Below, in pieces: positions 1 to 12,927 of a stretch of 22,880 bases of DNA. The notes beneath the pieces were generated by a model. It had not been told where the DNA came from. It searched no databases and saw only the letters and a program-made list of their open reading frames with translations. This DNA is from Sphaeroforma arctica JP610 (Eukaryota > Opisthokonta > Ichthyosporea > Ichthyophonida): positions 19,199 through 42,078 of the forward strand of contig NW_014040047.1 of assembly GCF_001186125.1 (NCBI RefSeq). Reading direction: 5' to 3'. Positions within the stretch are counted from its first letter, which is position 1. Each line of letters starts with the position of its first letter. The position numbers were made by a program, and so were the translations under genes.

Positions 1-77
1 CTATATACCAGTTTAACCTACTTTTGTGATATATTGTATAATTTGAAATGAACAAAATAAAAACTTTCTGCTTACAG

Positions 78-197
78 GCCCATCTAGTGAGCACCTTCCA
101 GAATCTGGCGCAGGCGAACGCTCAAGCGTTGCAATCATCACTGGGCAACACAATGAAGCCAGAAGAGCTGGAAACACTCAGGAAAATACTTCAGTAG
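78..197 (+). CDS. 3'-terminal coding exon of an unrecognised gene
   Basis: The window opens inside an intron. A clear acceptor (CTTACAG at 71-77) is followed by an open frame that ends in TAG at 195-197 and encodes 39 residues, starting AHLVSTFQNLAQ and ending ELETLRKILQ. The peptide looks helical and amphipathic (LVSTFQNLAQANAQALQ, then EELETLRKIL). This is what the end of a HEAT/ARM-type solenoid such as an importin-like protein can look like, but the piece is too short to name. Codon use is GC-richer than the flanks, and AATAAA signals follow about 200 bp downstream, both supporting a true last exon. The phase of the entering intron appears to be 0. Upstream exons lie outside the window. 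The gene is convergent with the minus-strand SDR gene. Confidence 0.6.
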   Translation, partial: AHLVSTFQNLAQANAQALQSSLGNTMKPEELETLRKILQ

Positions 198-402
198 TTT
201 GCATGCTACACCGAATAGAGAGCGACGAACAATGCATAAATATTAGGATCACGCGCACGCACACACACACACGCATCTATGGCTGATACAGTAGGTACGC
301 GGAAGGCAGAGGGGATGAGAGCGCCCGGAAGGATATTCTAGCGACAGCTGTGCGATAGAGTAGTACGGCATATGTATCAACATAAGACAAACATGTGTCC
401 GA

Positions 403-416
403 AATAAAATAATAAA
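403..416 (+). promoter_or_regulatory. Putative polyadenylation signals of the first gene
   Basis: Two AATAAA hexamers sit at 403-408 and 411-416, about 205-220 bp after the TAG that ends the first exon on the plus strand. A TATTAG/CA-repeat stretch follows. Position and sequence suit a cleavage signal, but the area is AT-rich, so chance occurrence is possible. Confidence 0.4.
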
Positions 417-802
417 TATTAGTACCACACACACACACGCACGCGAACACCCCAACTTGAGGGCACAAAAAAGCCCAGGCTTATTTGTGCCTTAGGATAA
501 GCCACTTCCGTTGTGTAGATCTAGATAGCTTCGGGAATGGTTTTGCCCTTCACTCCACTATTGATTGATGAGCCGCACCCAATCTAAACGGATTTTTTTA
601 AGAATGTCTGTATTTATTCCCATATAGATGCTTCTTTTTAATGAGTGGTGGAGGGTGTAAGGAATATACCTTTTGTACCTCTGTGTAAAACATATTTACC
701 TCGAAGAAATATCGTCCAGCGAAACCAACGACATCCGCACACTGGCGAGAGACCAAATACACTCGTTGAGCTACCGAGCAGTCGACTGCCCATATATACT
801 TC

Positions 803-959
803 ACACAACACGCGCACTCAGCAACAGTAAGACAAAAAACTTAGCCCAAGTCACTCAACCCGCACTGTCGGTCCTGATTCACATTACACGCACACTCAGC
901 AACAGCAAGTAAGACGAAAAACTTAGCCCAAGTCACTCAACCCGCACTGTCGGTTCTGA
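803..959. repeat. Two-copy tandem direct repeat, about 78 bp unit
   Basis: Copy 1 (about 803-876) and copy 2 (about 881-959) share CACTCAGCAACAG followed by AAGAC, AAAAACTTAGCCCAAGTCAC and CGCACTGTCGG. They differ by a few substitutions and a short insertion (CAAG) in copy 2. This is a simple local duplication in the intergenic spacer, and no coding meaning is evident. Confidence 0.85.
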
Positions 960-1058
960 GTAGAAATCGATCCAGGCCACAGTTGACAGTTGCCGATATC
1001 AGTCAACAACAGGGGCCACCAGAGGAAGTCATATATCATACAAAAGGTGGTATCCCGT

Positions 1059-1170
1059 AATCGGATTTAGGATATATATCACGATAAAACCCTAAGACCT
1101 TCAATCGGATTTAGGACATACACATCATACATGATAAAATCCTGAAAACTCAATCAGATATAGATTGTTC
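1059..1170. repeat. Degenerate tandem repeat, about 44-49 bp unit
   Basis: The motif AATCGGATTTAGGA occurs at 1059 and 1103, with a weaker third copy AATCAGATATAGA at 1152. Each of the first two is followed by ATGATAAAA- or ACGATAAAA-like sequence and then CCT. Divergence between copies suggests an old local duplication. Confidence 0.7.
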
Positions 1171-1323
1171 GTGAAATACGATTACCTTGCCATGGAAGGT
1201 TGCATCGACTAACCGGTTTGCCGCGCGTGTTGCATTTGCACAGCTGCTTTTTCAAAACAGTTGAACTACGTGCTTGCCAACGAATACATCACTGGTATCT
1301 CGAGTGTACTCGATTTGGTGACC

Positions 1324-1329
1324 TTTATT
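1324..1329 (-). promoter_or_regulatory. Possible polyadenylation signal of the SDR gene
   Basis: TTTATT on the plus strand reads AATAAA on the minus strand, about 375 bp downstream of the SDR stop codon. It is the nearest canonical hexamer I noticed. Assignment rests on position only. Confidence 0.3.
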
Positions 1330-1702
1330 CACCTTCGCCGGTCGAAAGAATAGTATAGACCACTACTAAGCTTACTACCAGTCTCATCACATTCTAACGA
1401 TTGTTTCATCAGACATATACATCCCACACCAGGACTATCACTCCAACCGGTCGCTCCATAGACACTCCCCCAGTAATAGGCCACCCCATATCAGTCATTG
1501 GCCATCGGTTGCTATAGTTGTGATCTGGGCCCCTCACCTGCAACTCTCTGCCTGGGTGGCTGGGCGTGTGCGCAGGTTTACCACAGATAAACCGTTGCGC
1601 CGATGTGCGTTTGTGGGGTGTCAGGTACCCCGTGTGTGTGCACGAGTGATCAGTTTTCTCTCATAGGACATCTCTCGTACATTTTAACCCAGAGGCTCCA
1701 TT

Positions 1703-4700
1703 TCAGTTCTGTCCTCCAGCCGTGGCAGAAGCTAACGGCGTCTCGGGGCGTTTGCGCTGGGTCGCCATGGTGACGAAATCGCCTGATGTTGCGATACCGT
1801 AGCGGATGCACTCCGTCAGCGCATTGAAGTCCAATACCTACCGAAACAAACCGGTCGTTGGAAAGGTTAGCACTCTACCAATGGTTATGATACAGTGAGT
1901 GGATATGGTTCATACATCCGACTATATTGTTCAATATAGCTAGGACAACTGTTAACAATGTTTCAACGTATATCAAGCGTAGCTCGTTGAGGCTCTTGCG
2001 GACTGTGGGCTAAGTCTTCGTGCTGAGGTATGTATACCCGGGAAAACTCCTCCGTAGCCTACGATGGCGAACAAACGACCGAAGGGAACAGTTGGCAACA
2101 AACTCCATCACTTGAGTATATAAACTGCAGATATGAGCATGTTCACAATTCGAAGTAACATGGCCTAGGCGTATAGTTCTGTACGGTGCAACCATACACA
2201 CTGATGCCCCCTACCATTCACTCACAACCAGCTCACAAAATATCGGAGAGATGAAACATTTCGTATCCTAAAACATTTCTTCCGTGTGTATAAGCAAGCC
2301 TTCCCAAACAAACACCACTACCAAGACCTCCAACCAAGACCCGCCCCCCATCAACGCCTTACCTTTAGCATCAGTTTGCTGCCGATGGAGAAGTAGCCCT
2401 GATCACGCACCACCATGCGACCGGCGCTGGTGAAAACACAGTCTGTGATCACATCGGGCGAGCGTGCCGTCTTCTGGAAGAACCGCAGCGACTCCATAGT
2501 ACCAGCGTTGTTGTAGAAACCACTGGATTGTGCAGGAGAAGGGGCCGTAGATAAGTATAGGAAAAAGTTGCAGGTGTTGTGCATATGATGTGAAGTGCTA
2601 TCTTTGGTACGGTTGAAACAGTGTTTTAATTATTCTACACCTCTAGCCATTACAGGGGAGTGCAGATTTGCGTGACTTGATGTAAACAAACACGCCTGAT
2701 AATCCTATTCAGTGTTTGTAGGAGACAGTAGCCTGGCCAGAGACTACAGTCATCGTAGACCAGGCGTCAGTTGTAACCAGGATCAGTATAGCCAAGACGA
2801 CCTACTACACTCACTGCAAAGTGACCGATGTGTCATTTGCTATCCCCCTCGGCTCACACTACACAGCACTATCAAGACTCCTCTCCGCGGACGTACACCA
2901 CATTCTCATACGTACCTGTTAATGGGCGAGGGATGAACCACCAGCACATCGATGCCCTTGGACTGCACCTCTGCGGCCAATGAAGTGGCGAAGTGCGTGA
3001 TCATGGCCTTCGTACAGCCGTATATGGCAGCCATAGGACCTGCAACAAGTAAGGAGAAGATTAGCCACGACCGCCGTTGGCAAAGAGAGGAAACATATAT
3101 TAAACATTTAATACCGAGAAGCTATATATATATAAATATGTATAAACACTCCCACTGTTGTTGTCCGTATGCAGTATGTCAATTCAAACATTTACTGTGG
3201 CCATTACGTGAGTATGTGCGGATATCAGAATCGTTGAATGTCGAGTCAAGCCGCCAGGCTATATGTATAGGGCCAACCATGTGATTGGTGGTGTACCAAT
3301 TGGGATACGAGGTAGTCTGAGAATCGTACTGGCTCACGTGGCACCTGCTGTGCCTTTGAACATGCCAACGCCAAGAGCTCGAATATTGCCAGCTACACCA
3401 ATTGTCATCAGTGGGTAAAAAATTCTTAACAACCAATGAAAGCATTCTTCTAGCCCATCCCTTTACGTTAGACGGGACTCGCATCCAATAACTTGAAGTC
3501 ACAAACAGTTGCGCACTACCAACAGCGTACTAGACCAACCGTCTGCAGAACAGATTCATAACTGGTTCTGGTACGGCATTGTTTCGACAACCGACACTCA
3601 ATGTATTCTTTAGCCTATACTTTGGCAGGCCAGACACCACCGGCACTACTACGCCATATAAAGACTGTGCTATGTCGCTTGTCCACAAGCCCTCGGAACA
3701 GTAAAGCGGGTCGATACAACCAGCTTACAATAACTCGCGCATACTTAAAAACACACAGCTTGTTTCGTGAAGTTGGGCAGTGTGATGCGTAAAGCGAATT
3801 TCAGACGGATCCTCTTGCCACCAATGGTACTGGTACATCTGCAGAACTTATCTTTCCGAATCACATAGATTTTATAACAAACCGAACAAAGTTTTCAACC
3901 TGAACATACAATCTCTAATCCGAGATGTATACATAAACACCGGCATCCACACAAAATACATCTATATATTCTTGTTTAGTGAAAGCACGACTAGGGATGT
4001 ATATATGAATGCCTATATGTTCACATCAAGCAAGTGATTATAGACTGTTCGTGGATTATAAGCACATCTGGAGACATTTTGATAGCGTTTTGAAGCTTCT
4101 ATACACAGGTTCATATCCGGCAGTTATAAACGTTTACTGACGCTAAACAAAACATGTCCTCCCCCGAGGAGATTCTAGAACTCACCTGGGATGTACGAAG
4201 CCGATGAGGATGTGAATGTAACCAGTCCGTTGATGCGTTTGTTGAGCATGTCATTGACAAAGTGGTGAGTGATCTTCAGAGCGCATGTGGAATTGACTTC
4301 GTAGTTCTTCAGCTGTCCCTCGATGGACAGGTCAGCGAATAGGCCGGGAATGATGTATCCCGCGTTGTTGAAGACCAGGTTGACGTCTGCGGTACAGGTG
4401 GGGGTATGAGATCGTAAGGAAGGTGACTAGGGCGAAGGGAGTGGCAAGTGCTCATCACTTGCATACGGTAGCTCATAGTGCGCGAACACAACACAATAGA
4501 CAGAACCAGGCATATCGGAGCAATCTTTTTCTACCTAAATACATATGAAGCGCATGTACTATATATATATATATACAAATATACTATTTGTCCATTGTAC
4601 ACATACCAATATCGGCCGTTCGGGCCTTAATCGCATTCATGTAGTCGCCGCTGCCTCCGGACAGATCGGCGCGCACTTCTCTGAACTCCACACTGGGATA

Positions 4701-6481
4701 GTCCGCGCGTAGTGCCTGTGAGGTGTACAGTGCAGTGAATGAGCCTCTAGCCTTCTATACAGAATGGCCATAAAAACGTGTGCTGACTGAGATGCAACGT
4801 ATGCACATGCTTAGCGTATTTCTAAGTGGACTAGCATGTGTGGTCGCAGCGAGCGCAACGCGGGATGAGTGGCCACATGTTGCTATACGCCATCAAATTC
4901 CACACGCGCGTAACACCCTCCTAAGTCAGCTAAACATCCAGATTCTCGTACAGGTATATACATAGAAGTGCATAGAGCTCATGCTAAAGATAAAACAAAT
5001 ACAAGTAAAGACCTAGTAAACAACCTCCTCATTAGTGTGTTATACATGGAGATTCTCGTACGGGTACATACATATAAGTGTATAGAGCTCATGCTAAAGA
5101 TAAAACAAATACAAGTAAAGACCTAGTAAACAACCTCCTCATTAGTGTGTTATACATGGAGATTCTCGTACGGGTACATACATAGAAGTGCATAGAGCTC
5201 ATGCTAAAGATAAAACAAATACAAGTAAAGACCTAGTAAACAACCTCCTCATTAGTGTGTTATATATGGAGATTCTCGTGCAAGACGTATATATACATAA
5301 ATATATACAGTTAACGTTTAAAAAACCATTGAAAGTATAGTGTATACCGCAAGGATAATAGTGAAGACCCCCCTTCAAGTGTGATCAACATGCAGATTCT
5401 CGTACAAGTACATACATACACCCACAGACACGCATAGAACAAACTTTAAAGATAAACATATAGATGAAAGTATAGGACCTACTGTAAGGGTCTTAGTAAA
5501 CACATCGTCATCCAGGGCCACCAGCACCACATTGATACCCTGTGAGGCCAGACGTTCGGCAATAGATCGGCCAATCCCCGAGCTGGAACCGGTCACAAGC
5601 CCCCATGTGGCCGCATACTTTTCTTTGAAGTTCTGTTCCTTGAAGATGAAGGACTGCACCAGAACCTGATTGCGCACAGGGACGGAGATGATATTGGCAA
5701 TGTTTTGTGAAAGTCAGTCGCAAACTGCGGGGGTTCGGGACCCAATACTATGAATATGTTGAGTCTGGACGGCTAATTCACGGGGTAGCCAACCTGTTTA
5801 TATATTCTAGCCCACCAAAGAAAGCATGTCATTGTGCACTAAGACTAGTCCTCTATATCGAAATACTTTCAATACATAAAGGTATTAGATACATAAAGAC
5901 TCACACTTTATACTCAAAAATCGGCTCATGGGTGCAAACTAACCCGGGCATAGAGCACGGAACCAGGATGCGCACCCTCACATATTGGAAGATATGTGGA
6001 AGCAGAATACACCCGACTATCCAGGCAATACGCCCGCTATACTCGATTGTCACCCAACAACACGAGATCCACCCATCACAACAACAAACCACAGCTACCG
6101 CATTCAGCACCATATCCTATTTGTACACTCGACCTATTCGTTAGTGTTAGAGGGTACACGACCATGTGTATGAATGTATGAATGTGGCCACAGTGTATTA
6201 AAAGTACGAACAGAGAACCGCATGTGTTTCTATTTCTCAAAACCCTGCATCCTGTTTCCCTTCTTAGGTTCTAGCATGACAAATACTATAGCATACTATA
6301 ACCTCATGAAAAGCCCACAACCCACAATAACTACTCAATAGCACATACAGCAAATCATGATCCGACTTACCGGGATGATGTACGATAGAATGGAGATAGC
6401 TGAGATGGCCACCAAAATGGTGGTAAGGTATCCTGTATGTATGTGCGTGAAAGTCAAAGTTAATAGTCTGTACTGAAGCAT
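1703..6481 (-). CDS. Membrane-anchored short-chain dehydrogenase/reductase, 7 exons
   Basis: Exons in transcript order: 6481-6371, 5665-5483, 4715-4607, 4386-4186, 3039-2916, 2522-2363, 1837-1703. All have GT-AG borders, intron phases are 0,0,1,1,2,0, and the product is 340 aa. A hydrophobic segment at about residues 19-36 should anchor it in a membrane, probably ER. The Rossmann signature TGSSSGIG is at 62-69, NNAG at 141-144, and the catalytic residues are about S195 and the YGCTK motif (Y208, K212), so an NAD(P)H-dependent enzyme looks intact. The C-terminal part (HPSPIN, then SGFYNNAGTMESLRFFQK) resembles a protist SDR group that I recall from oomycetes, related to 17-beta-HSD/3-ketoacyl-CoA reductases. 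The substrate is unknown. ATG at 6481 was chosen; an in-frame ATG 21 bp upstream (6502) is also possible, with a TGA just above it. A seemingly good acceptor near 5724 would give an in-frame stop, so the acceptor CAATCAG ending at 5666 is preferred. Confidence 0.92.
4905..5520. repeat. 110-bp tandem array in SDR intron 2 reaching the exon 2 border
   Basis: The landmark GATTCTCGT recurs at 4941, 5051, 5161 and 5271, an exact 110-bp period. The first three units are nearly identical and share AGCTCATGCTAAAGATAAAA and GACCTAGTAAACAACCTCC. A fourth unit (5271-5394) and a fifth (from 5395) are diverged. A partial unit end is visible before 4941 (ACCCTCCTAAG). The fifth unit seems to run across the 3' end of SDR exon 2 (see findings). 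Most of the array lies within the intron at 4716-5482. Confidence 0.9.
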
Positions 6482-6684
6482 GCACAGGTACGTTGGAATC
6501 ATTAAGACAAATCAAAGAAATCAGGTGTACAACATCGCTGCAACGCCGTCGATGACATGCCCTTGTAAGATAAGCGACGCATATGTATCAACGGGACGAT
6601 GGGGGGGGGGAGGTTATTGCATAAATAGCTACAAGAAAGCGAGTGCACGTCGAAGGGGTGTATCGTATTCATCGTTTTACATAC

Positions 6685-6741
<57 letters not shown>

Positions 6742-6762
6742 ATAATATAATAAACTAACAGA

Positions 6763-6800
<38 letters not shown>

Positions 6801-7070
6801 TAATATATACATACATACATGCATATTGATATAGGTATATATGTTTATTTGTAATATATAATCATTTTGAGTAATTTCACATGTGATACATTGAATTGTC
6901 GACCTGAACTATACGACATTATATTTTGGTTAATCGATAACAATTTAGCTACCACCGTGCCATTATTAGTTACAGAATCATATTGATTGGCTGAAGCTTC
7001 CTTTGTAAGAAAAATTCATCATTATTGTGTGCGAAGTAGCTTGTTGTGCACGAAGATAAACGGTTTTAAC
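6482..7070. promoter_or_regulatory. Divergent intergenic region, possible bidirectional promoter
   Basis: About 590 bp separate the start codons of the SDR gene (-) and the UPRT gene (+), so both promoters and 5' leaders must fit here unless unseen upstream noncoding exons exist. The middle is a TA/ATAC microsatellite (6678-6830). The flanks hold a G run (6601-6610) and AT-rich unique sequence. I see no convincing core promoter motif that can be told apart from the TA tracts. Confidence 0.45.
6678..6830. repeat. (ATAC)n/(TA)n compound microsatellite
   Basis: A (CATA)n run is followed by two long (TA)n tracts broken by AATAATATAATAAACTAACAG, and the block closes with another (ATAC)n run and GCAT. 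It sits in the spacer between the two divergent genes. Such tracts change length easily and can melt or extrude. Confidence 0.9.
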
Positions 7071-10260
<3,190 letters not shown>

Positions 10261-10291
10261 GAACCCGCTTGAGAAGTTGGTGTACCAATTT

Positions 10292-10297
10292 AATAAA
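10292..10297 (+). promoter_or_regulatory. Polyadenylation signal of UPRT
   Basis: AATAAA lies 32 bp after the UPRT stop codon and would give a very short 3' untranslated region. Confidence 0.6.
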
Positions 10298-11553
10298 AAT
10301 TAGGATAAAAATCGACTGTGTATGTAATGTACTCGACGTGCGACAGGCCAACAGCTATATATGCAACAGAATAGCGTGAACAACTGGGATGTGGGGACTA
10401 CAGTCTACGAGTATGCAATGCAGGGACTATGTTCAATAGAATTTGTTGTATTTACATATGTTTACTGTCTCGCTACTGGCGGTATTTAGGTATAAGAATA
10501 TCAGATCAATGATCTATTTAATAGTATCTGGTCAGACTGGACTCTGAGGAGAGGAGGTATTCCTAAAAATATACCCCAAAATGTTGAAATGTGTTGGTCC
10601 GACTTTTAATGCAATGGTATATATATATTTATAAATATCTACTACTAAAAGAGGCCTCATACGAAGTGTCTATAAATAGAACCGGACCATACCACCGAAT
10701 ACTGACTGTTATTTACAATGTATGTCCATCGTCCGCATTCCTGAGACTTCTCATTTCCTACGGGCTACGTAGGAACATCACATCATGTGCATCAGTGATA
10801 TATTCAGTGCATGACTCAGACTATCGTAGAGTTTTATATACTATGCTTTTTTCTAAAAATAATAGAGTGAGAGATGAGTAATCATGGACGGTTGTAAATA
10901 TTTTGTGGTGAAAAGCCAAAATTCAGAAAATGGGCCGTTCGTTCGTTCGATCGGGAAATTATACCTGCCAAGGCCCACCCACGAGTGCGTGTGATCAGCA
11001 TAGTCAAAACCAAAAAAAATATGAAAATTCGTCACCACTTTATATTTTACCAAGGTTCCGGTACAATCTATAAACACTGGCAGTCACGCACTGCACACCC
11101 ATGAATAGGATACGACACAGAATATAACCCCGAAATAGAGGTATACAAAGAGATCAATATATGGTACCCTTGAGGGTATATTCGATAAAGACTTCGTACA
11201 TTTTATGGATGAAGGAGAACGGGTTATGAATGTGCAGAGGACACCTGCAATGACTTGCGGTGTGCTGATATTTTGTTTTCCACACAACACTTTAGCAGCA
11301 CGAATTTGTGTATATGCCCCTTTCAAGTACATATCATACTTACAAAAAAACAAATTTTGGTGAGTGTCGAGCATACAATATCACTTCGCTACCTTATTGG
11401 TTGGTACGCGCATATACTGTTATGACTGCAACATACTACTCGTCGGTTGCAGAGTAGCGTTTGTGCATTGCGTATGCTTCTAAAGATTGTTTCGCAATGT
11501 CGGACACAAAAGCGTTTGCTACACCATCTAGAGGATGAAACCAGTACAATATT

Positions 11554-12080
11554 NNNNNNNNNNNNNNNNNNNNNNNNNNNNNNNNNNNNNNNNNNNNNNN
11601 NNNNNNNNNNNNNNNNNNNNNNNNNNNNNNNNNNNNNNNNNNNNNNNNNNNNNNNNNNNNNNNNNNNNNNNNNNNNNNNNNNNNNNNNNNNNNNNNNNNN
11701 NNNNNNNNNNNNNNNNNNNNNNNNNNNNNNNNNNNNNNNNNNNNNNNNNNNNNNNNNNNNNNNNNNNNNNNNNNNNNNNNNNNNNNNNNNNNNNNNNNNN
11801 NNNNNNNNNNNNNNNNNNNNNNNNNNNNNNNNNNNNNNNNNNNNNNNNNNNNNNNNNNNNNNNNNNNNNNNNNNNNNNNNNNNNNNNNNNNNNNNNNNNN
11901 NNNNNNNNNNNNNNNNNNNNNNNNNNNNNNNNNNNNNNNNNNNNNNNNNNNNNNNNNNNNNNNNNNNNNNNNNNNNNNNNNNNNNNNNNNNNNNNNNNNN
12001 NNNNNNNNNNNNNNNNNNNNNNNNNNNNNNNNNNNNNNNNNNNNNNNNNNNNNNNNNNNNNNNNNNNNNNNNNNNNNNNN
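11554..12080. other. Assembly gap (527 N)
   Basis: Unresolved bases. The right flank is a TATG/TA-rich low-complexity block, a likely cause of the break in assembly. Long open frames reported across the gap are artefacts of the N run. Confidence 1.
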
Positions 12081-12265
12081 TATGTGTGTGCATATGCATA
12101 TGTATGTATAGAAGTATGTATATATATTCATATATATATATATATGTAGATGTATATATATCGATCTATATCGATCTATATATATTTATATCTGTATGTG
12201 TTTGTGTGTGTATAATTGTATACATATATACATAAATATACACACGCACATATATATATATTTAA
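12081..12265. repeat. TA/TG-rich low-complexity block beside the gap
   Basis: Mixed (TATG)n, (TA)n and (TG)n tracts with a small internal duplication of TATCGATCTA near 12160-12180. It directly abuts the gap. Confidence 0.85.
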
Positions 12266-12927
12266 ATATAGTGTAAAACTATCTGAAAACATCGTCTATT
12301 TACAGCAAAATAATAATTTGTTTTGTTGCAAATTTATTTATTCATATTATTTGAATGTAAATATTGCGTTTCTGTTCTAAGTTATAGTTTTTCACCTGTA
12401 TTTAGTGTTTAAAATAATACCAAAGAGCTCCTCCATTATGCCGTTGACCAAGATTTCCATAGTTGTAAATGTGTTATATGCACGTTTGCAAGTTTGCCTT
12501 TCAAAATTAAAGCAAATATCAACAGTTTTACAATAGTTTTGCGCTACTCAGGATCCTGTCGAGGTTTTCAATTCATTTTTTTCTTCTAGTCCCCCCCCCT
12601 CTATATATATGTATATATATATATAAGGGCTTGTTTCTGTTTGCACAATAAACATGTGTTCATCAATGTAAGCCTACGTCTTGGTGCCGGTAGGTTTATT
12701 CAAGCTGTTCCATCATCTCAATGCACCTTGTTTATGCATCAGATTCAGAAGGTTAGGCTCCAGGGTTTACCTTCTCTCGTAAACGGATGCAGATGCCTTG
12801 GTTCTACACATAAAAGAAGGTAACTTCGCAACCCCTTCACATTCGCTGAGCCGAGCTGACTCAGAAGAAACTTGCCGTATCAAACTCGCGCTCTTTCAGC
12901 GGCGAACCGGTCTTTGCGGCAAAAGCT

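Larger units (their letters stand above)
198..1702. other. Convergent intergenic spacer
   Basis: About 1.5 kb between the stop of the first gene (+) and the stop of the SDR gene (-). I see no protein-coding exon here: all open frames are short and lack recognisable motifs. It contains two (CA)n microsatellites (about 255-275 and 426-440), a two-copy direct repeat at 803-959 and a decayed three-copy repeat from 1059. The 3' untranslated regions of both genes must lie here. Confidence 0.6.
10298..12927. other. Intergenic region between UPRT and the BET gene
   Basis: About 2.6 kb including the 527-bp gap. I found no open frame with recognisable motifs or paired splice signals on either strand of 10298-11553 or 12081-12927. 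The last few hundred bases before 12928 should contain the BET promoter and 5' leader. A small gene hidden in the gap cannot be excluded. Confidence 0.5.

Noticed and set aside
5508-5723. Alternative reading of SDR exon 2 from the acceptor near 5724
   Set aside because: In the SDR frame this extension contains a TGA, and the other frame destroys the dehydrogenase sequence. The acceptor at 5666 gives phase-0 continuity with exon 1, and the upstream GACTGAC may instead be a branch site.
6502-6816. Tyr/Ile repeat open frames in TA microsatellites here and at 12081, 15992-16376 and 22686
   Set aside because: TA repeats read as YIYI in several frames. This is a sequence artefact, not genes.
10490-10560. 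Sequence slightly reminiscent of U2 snRNA (AATATCAGATC, TAGTATCTGGTC)
   Set aside because: Order and spacing do not match U2, and no Sm site or 3' stem is visible.
11389-12235. Open frames of 200-260 codons over the gap
   Set aside because: They consist mainly of unknown residues from the N run.
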